NCBI RefSeq assembly: GCF_014145335.1
Contig: NZ_JACIVI010000001.1
Span: 1,364,001-1,428,000 of the forward strand
Direction of reading: 5' to 3'
Origin: Aquariibacter albus
GTDB taxonomy: Bacteria > Pseudomonadota > Gammaproteobacteria > Burkholderiales > Burkholderiaceae_C
Length of the DNA stretch: 64,000 bases
The position numbers were made by a program, and so were the translations under genes. A model generated the notes under the pieces. It was given only the letters and a program-made list of their open reading frames with translations. It was not told where the DNA came from and made no database searches. How positions within the stretch are numbered: the stretch's first letter is position 1; each line of letters opens with the position of its first letter. Positions 15,392-24,290 of the stretch are shown piece after piece.

Positions 15392-17698
15392 ATGAGCAGC
15401 ATTCCCCCCAACGCGTCCGCGCTCAGCGCCAGCCGCCGGCAACGCGAACTGCTCCAGCAGCGACCGATCGCCGCCAGTCTCGCGCTGGACGGTTCGCACC
15501 TGCACTCGATCGAAGAGTCGCATCAGCGCTGCGCGGCGCTGGGCCTGCGTCGCATCGAATCGCCGGACTACTCCCCGCTCGGCCGCTCCGACCTGCGCCT
15601 GGTGCGCGAACGCAACCAGCGTCTGTATGTGCATGCCGCGCCGATCATGGAGTTGCTGTTCGAGCAGATCGTCCGCACCCAGAGCCTGGTGCTGCTGACC
15701 GACGCCCAGGGCACCATCCTGCACAGCATCGGCGACGACGAGTTCGTCGACCGCGCCTCCCGCGTGGCGCTGCAGCCTGGCGTGAACTGGTCGGAATGCG
15801 CGAAGGGCACCAATGCGATCGGCACCGCGCTGATCGACGAGTCGCCGACCCTCGTGCATGCCGACGAACACTTCATGCATGCCAACCATTTCCTGACCTG
15901 CTCGGCGGCGCCCATCCTGGACCCGCGCGGCAACATCCTCGGCGTGCTGGATGTCAGCAGCGACTACCACGGCTACCACCAGCACACGATGGCGCTGGTG
16001 AAGATGTCGGCGCGGATGATCGAGAACCACTGGCTCAACGAGGACTTCCGGCATGCCATGCGGCTGCACTTCCACAGCCGACCGGAGTTCATCGGCACGC
16101 TGATGGAAGGCATCGTCGCCGTGGGCCGGGACGGCAAGATCCTCGGCGCCAACCGCAGCGCGCTGGATCTGCTGCAAATGAGCGGCGCCGCCGTGCGCAT
16201 GCACAGCGTGACCAGTCTGTTCGGCACCCCGGTCGGTGCGGTGGTCGACGCTTTCCGCTCGCCGGTGGCCGGGCCGCTGCGCCTGCTGCTGCCCAATGGC
16301 CAGCCGGTGCATGTGCAGGCCCGCTGCAACTGGCCGACCTGGCATGGCGGCTGGCAGGGCGGCAAGGACCTCGGCGAAGCCGTGGAACCCGTCGACGAGG
16401 TGGCCCCGGAAGGCCTGCCCGCGCCCGAGCGCAACGGCCAGGCCAGCGATGCCGTCGTGTTGCAGGAAACCGCGCTGCGCGCCGCACGCGGCATCGGCGA
16501 GACCCTGCCGCCCGGGGCCGAGGTGCCGGGCGAGGAGGCTCGCAGCAGCCCCGAAGGCAGCGAGAGCCCGGTCCGCAGCGCAGGCCGCGGCCGGGCCGCG
16601 GCCGACAGCGGTGTGCCCGTGGCCAATCTGCGCGCGCTGCAGACCGGCGATCCGCAGATGGAGGCCGTGATCGGCAAGGTCCGGCGCGTGCTGGACCGCG
16701 ACATCCCCATCCTCATCCTTGGCGAGACCGGCTCGGGCAAGGAGGTGCTGGCCCGTGCGATCCACCAGGATTCGGCCCGGGCCCGCCAGCCCTTTGTCGC
16801 GGTGAACTGTGCGTCGATCCCCGAGACCCTGATCGAATCCGAGCTCTTCGGCTACGCCGACGGCGCCTTCACCGGGGCGCGCCGCAAGGGTGCCGTCGGC
16901 AAGATCGCGCAGGCGCACGGGGGCACGCTCTTTCTCGACGAAATCGGCGACATGCCGCTGGCGCTTCAGGCCCGCCTGCTGCGGGTGCTGCAGGAGCGTC
17001 AGGTCACACCGCTGGGCAGCAGCAAGTCCATCGAGGTGGACGTGACGGTGATCAGCGCAACCCACCGCAACCTGCGCGAGATGATCGAGGCCCAGAGCTT
17101 CCGCGAGGACCTCTACTACCGCCTGAACGGTCTGGCCGTGAAGCTGCCGCCGCTGCGCGAGCGCAGCGACCTGCTGGCCCTGGCCCGGCTGCTGCTGCAA
17201 CGCGAAAAGGGCGGCCAGCGCGTGCCCGAGCTGGCCCCCACGGTGGTCGACCTCATGACCCGCTACCCCTGGCCGGGCAATCTGCGCCAGATGGGCAATG
17301 TGCTGCGCACGGCGGTGGTGATGGCCGGCGACGAGCCGATGATCACGCTGGACCACCTCTCCGACGACTTCATCGAGGATGCGCAGCGCAGCCCGCGCAC
17401 GCCGGCCGCGGCCTCGGCCACTGGCACGCGCCCGGCGGGCGCTCCCCTGGACCCCGCCCCGGCCGGCGGCGCGGGCGAGCCGATGGCCGCAGCCGGCCTG
17501 TCCGGCGTCGAGCCGTCTCCGGCCCTGGGGGTGCCGGGCGAAGGCGAAAGCGGCACGCTCGAAGCCATGGAGCTGCAGGTGATCCGCCAGGCGCTGGAGG
17601 CCGCCGGCGGCAACATCTCGGTGGCCAGCAAGCGCCTGGGCATCAGCCGCAACACCATCTACCGCAAGCTGCGCTGGCGCAACGGCTCGGCCGCCTGA
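15392..17698 (+). CDS. Sigma-54-dependent transcriptional activator, AcoR family
   Basis: 768 residues. The N-terminal sensory region with a GAF-like domain (about 60-220, GVNWSECAKGTNAIGTAL) and a PAS-like segment (about 230-320) is followed by a low-complexity linker (about 325-420). The AAA+ core has Walker A at 444-451 (GETGSGKE), the sigma-54 contact loop GAFTGA at 491-496 and Walker B LFLDEIGD. A Fis-type helix-turn-helix closes the protein (GGNISVASKRLGISRNTIYRKL). AcoR-type activators respond to acetoin, glycerol or alcohol-derived signals. Divergence from the cytochrome/XoxJ unit, and proximity to aor, make alcohol or aldehyde metabolism the likely regulon. The linker is longer than usual. 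Confidence 0.93.
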   Translation: MSSIPPNASALSASRRQRELLQQRPIAASLALDGSHLHSIEESHQRCAALGLRRIESPDYSPLGRSDLRLVRERNQRLYVHAAPIMELLFEQIVRTQSLVLLTDAQGTILHSIGDDEFVDRASRVALQPGVNWSECAKGTNAIGTALIDESPTLVHADEHFMHANHFLTCSAAPILDPRGNILGVLDVSSDYHGYHQHTMALVKMSARMIENHWLNEDFRHAMRLHFHSRPEFIGTLMEGIVAVGRDGKILGANRSALDLLQMSGAAVRMHSVTSLFGTPVGAVVDAFRSPVAGPLRLLLPNGQPVHVQARCNWPTWHGGWQGGKDLGEAVEPVDEVAPEGLPAPERNGQASDAVVLQETALRAARGIGETLPPGAEVPGEEARSSPEGSESPVRSAGRGRAAADSGVPVANLRALQTGDPQMEAVIGKVRRVLDRDIPILILGETGSGKEVLARAIHQDSARARQPFVAVNCASIPETLIESELFGYADGAFTGARRKGAVGKIAQAHGGTLFLDEIGDMPLALQARLLRVLQERQVTPLGSSKSIEVDVTVISATHRNLREMIEAQSFREDLYYRLNGLAVKLPPLRERSDLLALARLLLQREKGGQRVPELAPTVVDLMTRYPWPGNLRQMGNVLRTAVVMAGDEPMITLDHLSDDFIEDAQRSPRTPAAASATGTRPAGAPLDPAPAGGAGEPMAAAGLSGVEPSPALGVPGEGESGTLEAMELQVIRQALEAAGGNISVASKRLGISRNTIYRKLRWRNGSAA

Positions 17699-17714
17699 GG
17701 CCGGCGCCCGCCCC

Positions 17715-18818
17715 TCAGCCCGCCCGGGCCGCGACGCAGGCCGCCCAGACCCGCGCGCTGGCCTGGAGGCGCGGCGCCAGCAGCGGGTCGCCCATGCGAT
17801 GGCCGGCGCCGGGCACCCGGTCGACTGTCGCGGTCGGCCAGCAGCGGGCCAGGCCTTCGACCACCGCCGGATCGCAGCAGGCATCGGCCTGCCCGCCGAC
17901 CACGGCGATCGGGCCCAGGGCCTGGGGATCGAGGGCCTCCACCTCCAGCCAGGCGCCCCGCGCGCAGGCTGCGCCCCGGCCTGCGCTGCCCCAGGCCTGC
18001 AGGCCATGCAAAGCATGCAGCGCCCAGGCGCGGTGGAGGGCCTCGACCTGTTCGGGGTCAGGCCCCGGGGCCGACCAGCAGGCCGGATCGGCCTGCACCG
18101 TGGGCTGGGCGGCAAGGCCGCCGGGCGCTGACTGGGCCTCGTCGAAGGCCTGCCAGACCCGCGCCAGGCGCGGCGCATCCAGCGCCCCCGGCAACTGGCC
18201 GGCAGCGGCCGCAGCGGCCTGGGCGGCATCGGGTGGTGCGGCGTAGAGGGCCTCGACCGCGGCCACGGCCGCCGGGCCCAGGGCCGCCAGGCCCGCCGCA
18301 CCCAGCCAGCGGCGCCACGGGGCGATGTAGCGTCGCGTCTCGGCCAGGCTGCCGAGGAAGGGGCTGCGCAACCACAGGCCCTGCACCCGCCGGGGATGCC
18401 GTGCGGCATAGGCCAGGGCCAGTCGACACCCCCAGGAGCCCGAGGCCAGGGCCCAGTGCGGCAGGTCCAGGGCCCGCCGCAAGGCCTCCAGATCGTCAAG
18501 CAGCCCGGCCAGCGTCTGCCCCTGGCGCGTGCCGACGGGGCGGCTGCGGCCACAACCGCGCTGGTCCGGGGCCACCCAGCGCAGGGGACCGTCGAGCCAG
18601 GGTTCGAGGCTGAGCGGGCGGGTCTGCCCGCCGGGGCCGCCATGCAGCAGCACCACGGTCGGCCGCGGCGCCGCACCCGGGGCCCAGGCGTCCTCCGGAC
18701 CGGCCAGCCCGCCCAGGGTCTGCCCGTTGGCAAGCGGCAGTTCGAAGGGCAGGCCACGGGTAAACCCCGGGCTATGGCCTCGATTGGGCGGCAGGAATTC
18801 GAGCTTCAGAGGGGACAT
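17715..18818 (-). CDS. Alpha/beta hydrolase, prolyl aminopeptidase (S33) type
   Basis: 367 residues. Motifs: oxyanion-hole HGGPGGQTRPLSLEPWL, the DQRGCGRSRP segment that is near-diagnostic for proline iminopeptidases, the nucleophile elbow ASGSWGCRLALAYA (Ser in G-x-S-x-G-like GSWG), a late Asp region (VVGGQADACCD) and the catalytic His in GAGHRMGD. It would release N-terminal proline from peptides or act as a related esterase in the cytoplasm. The start at 18818 is where recognisable sequence begins; the frame stays open upstream. The large Ala-rich cap domain (180-280) is divergent, so substrate is uncertain. It is convergent with the AcoR gene and unrelated to pqq by strand. Confidence 0.8.
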   Translation of the reverse strand: MSPLKLEFLPPNRGHSPGFTRGLPFELPLANGQTLGGLAGPEDAWAPGAAPRPTVVLLHGGPGGQTRPLSLEPWLDGPLRWVAPDQRGCGRSRPVGTRQGQTLAGLLDDLEALRRALDLPHWALASGSWGCRLALAYAARHPRRVQGLWLRSPFLGSLAETRRYIAPWRRWLGAAGLAALGPAAVAAVEALYAAPPDAAQAAAAAAGQLPGALDAPRLARVWQAFDEAQSAPGGLAAQPTVQADPACWSAPGPDPEQVEALHRAWALHALHGLQAWGSAGRGAACARGAWLEVEALDPQALGPIAVVGGQADACCDPAVVEGLARCWPTATVDRVPGAGHRMGDPLLAPRLQASARVWAACVAARAG

Positions 18819-19062
18819 GGCTTGGCACAATCCGGCGCGAGTGCGAACGACGCTGCTGCGGCCGAGTCTCGCAACATCAACGAATCGTGACCGCGCCCCG
18901 GCGCGACGGATTCGGAACCCCTTCAAGACCAGGTTGGCGGCCGCAAGGCCGGGCCTGTCACGCACGCCGGTGCGGGCCGCAGCAGGCGCAGCCATTGTGG
19001 GGGCGACGACTCACCGTCGCGGACCGGAGCCGGTCCCTCCCTGACCCCCACCCGACTCCCCC

Positions 19063-19995
19063 ATGAAGATTGTTGTGCTCGGTTCCGGCGCTGGCGGCGG
19101 CAGCCCCCAGTGGAACTGCAACTGCGCGATGTGCGCCGCCCAGCGCGATCCGGCGCGCGGCATCCCCGTGCGCACCCAAAGCTCGATCGCGATCTCGCAG
19201 GACGGCGAGGACTGGATCCTGCTGAACGCCTCGCCCGACATCGGCACCCAGCTGCGCAACACGCCCGCGCTGTGGCCGAAGCAGGGCCTGCGGCACACGC
19301 CGATCAAGGCCGTCATCCTGATGGATGCGCAGATCGACCACGCCACCGGCCTGCTGAGCCTGCGCGAGGGTCCGCCCATCCACCTGCACATCACGCCCTG
19401 CGTGTTCGAGGACCTGACGACCGGCCTGCCCATCCTCAGCGTGCTGGAGCACTACTGCGGCGTGCGCTGGCACATGCTGCCGGTGGCCGGGGACCAGAAG
19501 GTCGCCGAGTTCACGGTCGATGGCTTCGACCAGCTGCGCTTCCGCGCGATCGCCATCCCCGGCAAGGCGCCGCCCTATTCGCCGCACCGCCACAACCCGA
19601 CCGTCGGCGACAACATCGCGCTGTCGGTGCTGGACCTGCGCAGCGGCCAGCGCTTCTTCTATGCCCCCGGCCTGGGCGAGGTCGGCCCGCTGGAGCTGGG
19701 CTGGATGAACGAGGCGGACTGCGTCATGGTCGACGGCACGCTGTGGACCAACGACGAGATGATCGTCCGCGGCCTGGGCAGCAAGACCGGCGCGGACATG
19801 GGCCACCTGCCGCAGCGCGGCAGCCCGGGCCAGCCGGGCATGATCGCGGCGCTCGACCGTGTCGAGGCCTCGCGCAAGATCCTGATCCACATCAACAACA
19901 GCAACCCCATCCTCGACGGCCGGGGGCCGGAATGCGCCGAGCTGGCCGAGCACGGCATCGAGGTGGCCCACGACGGCATGGAGATCACGCTGTGA
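19063..19995 (+). CDS. pqqB: PqqB, pyrroloquinoline quinone biosynthesis protein
   Basis: 310 residues, metallo-beta-lactamase-fold oxygenase that hydroxylates the Glu-Tyr crosslinked intermediate during PQQ synthesis. The N-terminal [24 protein letters not shown] carries the characteristic Cys cluster, and the histidine/aspartate ligands are in [12 protein letters not shown] and the following strands. First gene of the pqqBCDE operon; its stop overlaps the pqqC start by four bases. The 244-base gap upstream carries no pqqA. Confidence 0.97.
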   Translation: MKIVVLGSGAGGGSPQWNCNCAMCAAQRDPARGIPVRTQSSIAISQDGEDWILLNASPDIGTQLRNTPALWPKQGLRHTPIKAVILMDAQIDHATGLLSLREGPPIHLHITPCVFEDLTTGLPILSVLEHYCGVRWHMLPVAGDQKVAEFTVDGFDQLRFRAIAIPGKAPPYSPHRHNPTVGDNIALSVLDLRSGQRFFYAPGLGEVGPLELGWMNEADCVMVDGTLWTNDEMIVRGLGSKTGADMGHLPQRGSPGQPGMIAALDRVEASRKILIHINNSNPILDGRGPECAELAEHGIEVAHDGMEITL

Positions 19996-20774
19996 GCGCG
20001 AGCCTGAACCCCAACTTCCCCAACGAGGTGCCGCTGGACGATGGCCGCACCCCCTGGACACCGGCCGAGTTCGAGGCCCGGCTGCGCGCGAAGGAGTCGA
20101 AGTACCACATCTTCCACGCCTTCAACCAGCGCCTGAACCGTGGCGCGCTGCAGCCCTTCCAGGTGCGCGGCTGGGTGGCCAACCGCTTCTACTACCAGGC
20201 CGCCATCCCGATGAAGGACGCCGCGATCATGGGCAACTGCCCGGACCGCGCGACCCGCCGCCGCTGGATCGAACGCATCACCGACCACGATGGCCACGGC
20301 GACTTCCATGTCGAGGAAGGCCGGGGCGGCGGCATCGAGACCTGGACCCGCCTGGGCCTGGCCACCGGCCTGAGCCGCGAGGACCTGTGGTCCTTCAAGC
20401 ATGTGCAGCCGGGCACCCGCTTCGCGGTCGACGCCTACGTGAACTTCGCGCGCAAGGCGCCCTGGCAGGAGGGCATCATCTCCTCGCTGACCGAGATGTT
20501 CGCGCCCAAGATCCACGCCGACCGCCTGGCCACCTGGCCCAGCGCCTACCCCTGGATCGACCAGAGCGGCCTGGGCTACTTCCGCAGCCGCATCCCGCTG
20601 GCCCAGCGCGACGTGGAGCACGGCCTGGAGGTGGCGCTCACCTGGTGCAGCACCCGGGCCAAGCAGGAGCGGGCCCTCCAGATCCTGCAGTTCAAGCTCG
20701 ATGTGCTGTGGAGCCTGCTCGACGCGGTCGAGAAGGCCTACCCCGACGACCTGGCCGAGGAGCTTCGCCCATGA
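19992..20774 (+). CDS. pqqC: PqqC, PQQ synthase
   Basis: 260 residues; cofactorless oxidase that closes the ring and carries out the final oxidation to PQQ. Family sequence is clear ([46 protein letters not shown], the active-site region with [16 protein letters not shown], and [19 protein letters not shown]). The start is GTG at 19992 inside the pqqB stop (GTGA overlap), as the conserved N-terminus begins immediately after. Its stop overlaps pqqD by four bases. Confidence 0.97.
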   Translation: MSASLNPNFPNEVPLDDGRTPWTPAEFEARLRAKESKYHIFHAFNQRLNRGALQPFQVRGWVANRFYYQAAIPMKDAAIMGNCPDRATRRRWIERITDHDGHGDFHVEEGRGGGIETWTRLGLATGLSREDLWSFKHVQPGTRFAVDAYVNFARKAPWQEGIISSLTEMFAPKIHADRLATWPSAYPWIDQSGLGYFRSRIPLAQRDVEHGLEVALTWCSTRAKQERALQILQFKLDVLWSLLDAVEKAYPDDLAEELRP

Positions 20775-21058
20775 GCGCCGAGACCCCTCGCTTCACCGTG
20801 AGCGACGAGGCCATCCCGCGCCTGCCGCACGGCTTCCGCCTGCAGTTCGAGAAGGCCCAGGACAGCTGGGTGCTGCTCTACCCCGAGGGCCTGATCCAGC
20901 TCAACGGCCCGGCGGCCGAGATCCTCAAGCGCGTCGATGGCAAGACGTCCGTCGCCCAGCTGATCGCCGACCTGAGCGCGGCCTTCAACGGCGCCGAGCT
21001 GCGCGCCGACGTCGAGCACTTCCTGAAGGAGGCGAGCAAATATGGCTGGATCGTCTGA
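20771..21058 (+). CDS. pqqD: PqqD, PqqA-binding chaperone
   Basis: 95 residues; binds the PqqA precursor peptide and presents it to PqqE. The RiPP-recognition-element fold is apparent: [53 protein letters not shown], with the WVLLYPEG strand that pairs with the peptide. The ATG at 20771 overlaps the pqqC stop by four bases, and the end overlaps pqqE by 17 bases. It is a separate protein, not fused to PqqC or PqqE as in some species. Confidence 0.96.
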   Translation: MSAETPRFTVSDEAIPRLPHGFRLQFEKAQDSWVLLYPEGLIQLNGPAAEILKRVDGKTSVAQLIADLSAAFNGAELRADVEHFLKEASKYGWIV

Positions 21059-22286
21059 CCCCACCCTGGCCCCCGAAGCCGCGCCCGTGGCCCGCACCCT
21101 GAAGAAGGGCGGGCCGCCGATGTGGCTGCTGGCCGAGCTGACCTACCGCTGCCCGCTGCACTGCGTGTTCTGCTCCAACCCGGTGGACTACGCGGCCCAC
21201 GGCCAGGAGCTGGACACCGAGACCTGGAAGCGCGTCTTCCGCGAAGCGCGCGAAGCCGGCTCGGTGCAGCTCGGCCTCTCGGGCGGCGAGCCGCTGCTGC
21301 GCGACGATCTGGAAGAGCTGGTCGCCTACGCGCACGAACTGGGCTTCTACATCAACCTCATCACCTCGGGCATCGGCCTGACCGAGGCGCGGGCCCGGGC
21401 GCTGAAGGAGGCCGGGCTGGACCACATCCAGCTCAGCTTCCAGGACTCGACCAAGGAGATGAACGACTTCCTGTCGTCCACCCGCACCTTCGACCACAAG
21501 AACAAGGTCGCCAAGATCATCAAGTCGCTCGGCTACCCCATGGTGCTGAACTGCGTGATGCATCGCTACAACCTGCCGCAGGTCGAACGCATCATCGAGA
21601 TGGCCGAGGCCATGGGCGCCGAGTACCTGGAGCTGGCCAACACCCAGTACTACGGCTGGGCCTGGCAGAACCGGGCGGAGCTCATGCCCACCCCGGACGA
21701 GCTGCGCGAGGCCGAGGCCAAGGTCAACGTCCACAAGGCGAGGCTGGCCGGGCAGATGAAGATCTTCTGGGTCTCGCCCGACTACGTAGACGCCAAGGCC
21801 AAGCCCTGCATGGCCGGCTGGGGCGCGGTTTTCCTGGTGGTCGCGCCGGACGGCACCGCCCTGCCCTGCCACAGCGCCCGCATGCTGCCGGGCTTCGACT
21901 TCCCCAATGTGAAGACGCACGACATCGCGCACATCTGGCGCGACAGCGACGCCTTCAACCGCTACCGCGGCACGGCCTGGATGAGCGAGACCTGCCAGAG
22001 CTGCGACCAGAAGGACATCGACCACGGCGGCTGCCGCTGCCAGGCCTTCCTGGTGACCGGCTCGGCCGAGGCGACGGACCCGGTCTGCCCCCAGAGCCCG
22101 GACCGCGGCCTGATCGACGAGGCCCTGCGGGCCGCCGAGGCCCAGGCCGCCGCCGGCGCGCCCGGCAGCACCCATGCGCTGAAGTTCGTGCCGAACGCGG
22201 CACGTGGCGGCTCGATGTACTACCGCACGGACGCGAACTCGACCGAGCTGGTCGCCCGCGGTGCCGTGGGCCGCATCACCGCCTGA
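21042..22286 (+). CDS. pqqE: PqqE, radical SAM crosslinking enzyme
   Basis: 414 residues; forms the Glu-Tyr carbon-carbon bond in PqqA. The radical SAM motif C-x3-C-x2-C is in YRCPLHCVFC, and a SPASM-type C-terminal region binds auxiliary clusters (CMAGWGAVFLVVAPDGTALPCHSA, CQSCDQKDIDHGGCRCQAF). The C-terminus extends about 30 residues past the usual end (TELVARGAVGRITA). It needs PqqD and a PqqA peptide; no pqqA gene is seen in this window's gaps. Confidence 0.97.
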   Translation: MAGSSDPTLAPEAAPVARTLKKGGPPMWLLAELTYRCPLHCVFCSNPVDYAAHGQELDTETWKRVFREAREAGSVQLGLSGGEPLLRDDLEELVAYAHELGFYINLITSGIGLTEARARALKEAGLDHIQLSFQDSTKEMNDFLSSTRTFDHKNKVAKIIKSLGYPMVLNCVMHRYNLPQVERIIEMAEAMGAEYLELANTQYYGWAWQNRAELMPTPDELREAEAKVNVHKARLAGQMKIFWVSPDYVDAKAKPCMAGWGAVFLVVAPDGTALPCHSARMLPGFDFPNVKTHDIAHIWRDSDAFNRYRGTAWMSETCQSCDQKDIDHGGCRCQAFLVTGSAEATDPVCPQSPDRGLIDEALRAAEAQAAAGAPGSTHALKFVPNAARGGSMYYRTDANSTELVARGAVGRITA

Positions 22287-22412
22287 GCCTCCGGCCGCCC
22301 CAGGCGCGGTCCCGAGGGACTGAACCTGGGGCGAATCCCGGGCTCCCACCCCGGCCGCGGGGCAATTTGCCTGCGGGCCGGCCCCGGATGTGCATCCCCC
22401 GGGGAACGCGCT

Positions 22413-22418
22413 TATCCT
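22413..22418 (+). promoter_or_regulatory. Candidate -10 element for the PQQ-associated ABC operon
   Basis: TATCCT in context CTTATCCTCGCCCG, 109 bases upstream of the ABC ATPase start, within the 240-base gap after pqqE. It suggests the ABC genes have their own promoter in addition to read-through from pqq. Confidence 0.35.
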
Positions 22419-22526
22419 CGCCCGCGCTCTGTGCCGGGAAGCCCTCCCGCCCTTCGGCGGATCCTTTGCCCGACCCTGACTTCCTTCGATGAACCCGCTG
22501 CAACGAGACCCCCTGCGAGGCCCCGC

Positions 22527-23240
22527 ATGCTGAGCATCCGTGGACTGACCAAACGCTATGGCGAGCGCACCGCGCTCGACAAGCTGAGCCTGGAGATCGC
22601 GCCGGGCAGCTTCACCGTGCTGCTCGGCCCCAATGGGGCGGGCAAGTCCACGTTGTTCCAGGTGCTCACCGGCCTGTTCGCCGCCGACGAGGGCGAGGTC
22701 ACGGTGGCCGGCTTCTCGCACCGCAGCGAGCCGGCGGCCGCGCTGCGCTCCCTGGGCGTGGTCTTCCAGCAGATGTCGCTGGACCTGGACCTGTCGATCC
22801 GCCGCAACCTCTCGCTGCAGGCCGATCTGCACGGCCTGCCGCGCAAGGTGGCGGCCGAGCGCATCGTCGAGGGCTGCCGCCGCCTGAATGTGGACGTGGA
22901 CCTGGACCGCAAGGTGCGCGAGCTCTCGGGCGGCAACCGCCGCAAGGTCGAGCTGGTGCGCGCCGGCCTGCACCGGCCGCAGGTGCTGCTGATGGACGAG
23001 GCCACCGTGGGCCTCGACCCGAAGTCGCGCCGCGACCTGCTGGCCGCCCTGCACGAGGACGTGGCGACCCGCGGCTGCAGCGTGCTGTGGGCCACGCACT
23101 GGGTGGAAGAAGCCGAGCAGGCCGACCGCGTCGTCGTGCTGCACAAGGGCAAGCTGCTGGCCGACGGCAGTCGGGAAGAAGTCACGCGGGCTTTGGGCGA
23201 ACCTTCCCTGGAGCAGGGCTTCATCGCCCGCACCACCTGA
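22527..23240 (+). CDS. ABC transporter ATP-binding protein of the PQQ-dehydrogenase-associated system (Ped type)
   Basis: 237 residues with Walker A LLGPNGAGKSTL, signature ELSGGNRRKVEL and Walker B VLLMDEATVGLD. The family is the ATPase subunit found with PQQ-dependent alcohol dehydrogenases (Pseudomonas PedA type, related to CcmA-like exporters). It energises the ABC-2 permease encoded at 25515. The start is ATG at 22527, where MLSIRGLTKRYGERTALDKL begins. In P. putida a homologous system is implicated in lanthanide-dependent growth; whether that applies here is inference. Confidence 0.9.
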   Translation: MLSIRGLTKRYGERTALDKLSLEIAPGSFTVLLGPNGAGKSTLFQVLTGLFAADEGEVTVAGFSHRSEPAAALRSLGVVFQQMSLDLDLSIRRNLSLQADLHGLPRKVAAERIVEGCRRLNVDVDLDRKVRELSGGNRRKVELVRAGLHRPQVLLMDEATVGLDPKSRRDLLAALHEDVATRGCSVLWATHWVEEAEQADRVVVLHKGKLLADGSREEVTRALGEPSLEQGFIARTT

Positions 23241-23298
23241 GGTGGTTCGCGGCCCGCACCGGGCCTGCCTCCCTTCCCCGATGCCAGGAGATCTCCGC

Positions 23299-24282
23299 AT
23301 GAGCCCCCGCAAGACCCCCTTCCTTCGCTGTGCCCTCGCCACCCTGCTGCTGGGCAGCGCACTCGGCGCCGCGCAGGCGCAGACCGCCTATGTGTCCAGC
23401 GAGAAGGACAACGCGCTGACCCTGATCGACCTCAAGACCCTCACGGTCAAGGGCACGATCCCGAGCTGCAAGCGCACCCGCCACCTGCAGCTGCTGCCGG
23501 GCGGCAAGCAGCTGATGGTGGCCTGCACCGATTCCAACGCGGCCGACGTGATCGACCTGGCCAGTGGCAAGTCGGTGCGCCGGGTGCCCCTGGGCGAAGA
23601 GCCCGAGGCCTTCGACCTCTCGCCGGACGGCAAGACGATCTACGTGTCCAACGAAGACGAAGGCGAGGCCAGCTTCGTCGATGCGGCCACCGGCAAGGTG
23701 CTGAAGAAGGTCAAGGTCGGCGAGGAGCCCGAGGGCGTCAAGGTCAGCGCCGACGGCAAGACGCTCTACATCACCTCCGAGGTGGCCAGCCTGGTTCACG
23801 TGATCGACACGGCCACGGCCAAGGTGATCAAGAACGTGAAGGTCGGCCAGCGGCCGCGCCGCTTCGCGCTGACGCCCGACGGCAAGGAGCTGTGGGTCAC
23901 CAACGAGCTGGATGCGACCGTCTCCATCCTCTCGACCGCCGACCACTCGGTGATCGGCACCGTGAAGTTCGAGGTCAAGGGCGCCCGGGCCGAGGACATC
24001 TCCCCCGTCGGCATCACCATGACGCGCGACGGCAAGCGCGCCTACGTCGCACTCGGCAAGGCCAACCACGTGGCCTTCGTCGACGTGGCCAGCCGCAAGG
24101 TCACCCAGCTGACCCTGGTCGGCAAGCGGGCCTGGAACGTGGCGCTGGACAAGGCCGAGGCGCGGCTCTTCGTCGTCAACGGCCTGAGCGACGACCTGAC
24201 CGTCATCGACACGCAGAACGGCAAGGCCCTCAAGACCGTGCCGGTCGGCCGCGTGCCCTACGGCGTGGTGATCGCCGAGTGA
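23299..24282 (+). CDS. Periplasmic YVTN beta-propeller repeat protein (PQQ-ABC associated)
   Basis: 327 residues: signal peptide (1-25, ending GAAQAQ), then repeated blades of the form GKTIYVSNEDEGEASFVDAATGKVLKKVKVGEEPEG, about six or seven, giving a YVTN-type beta-propeller. Proteins of this type sit consistently in PQQ-dependent dehydrogenase ABC clusters; their ligand is unknown. The ATG at 23299 has an AGGAG ribosome-binding site 10-14 bases upstream, which decides against the upstream ATGs at 23242 and 23281. It follows the ATPase gene by 58 bases. Confidence 0.9.
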   Translation: MSPRKTPFLRCALATLLLGSALGAAQAQTAYVSSEKDNALTLIDLKTLTVKGTIPSCKRTRHLQLLPGGKQLMVACTDSNAADVIDLASGKSVRRVPLGEEPEAFDLSPDGKTIYVSNEDEGEASFVDAATGKVLKKVKVGEEPEGVKVSADGKTLYITSEVASLVHVIDTATAKVIKNVKVGQRPRRFALTPDGKELWVTNELDATVSILSTADHSVIGTVKFEVKGARAEDISPVGITMTRDGKRAYVALGKANHVAFVDVASRKVTQLTLVGKRAWNVALDKAEARLFVVNGLSDDLTVIDTQNGKALKTVPVGRVPYGVVIAE

Positions 24283-24290
24283 GGTCGACC

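Noticed and set aside
18820..18850. TTGGCACAATCCGGC as a sigma-54 promoter for pqqB
   Set aside because: The -12 TTGC is replaced by GGCG and the GC is displaced; too weak to claim.
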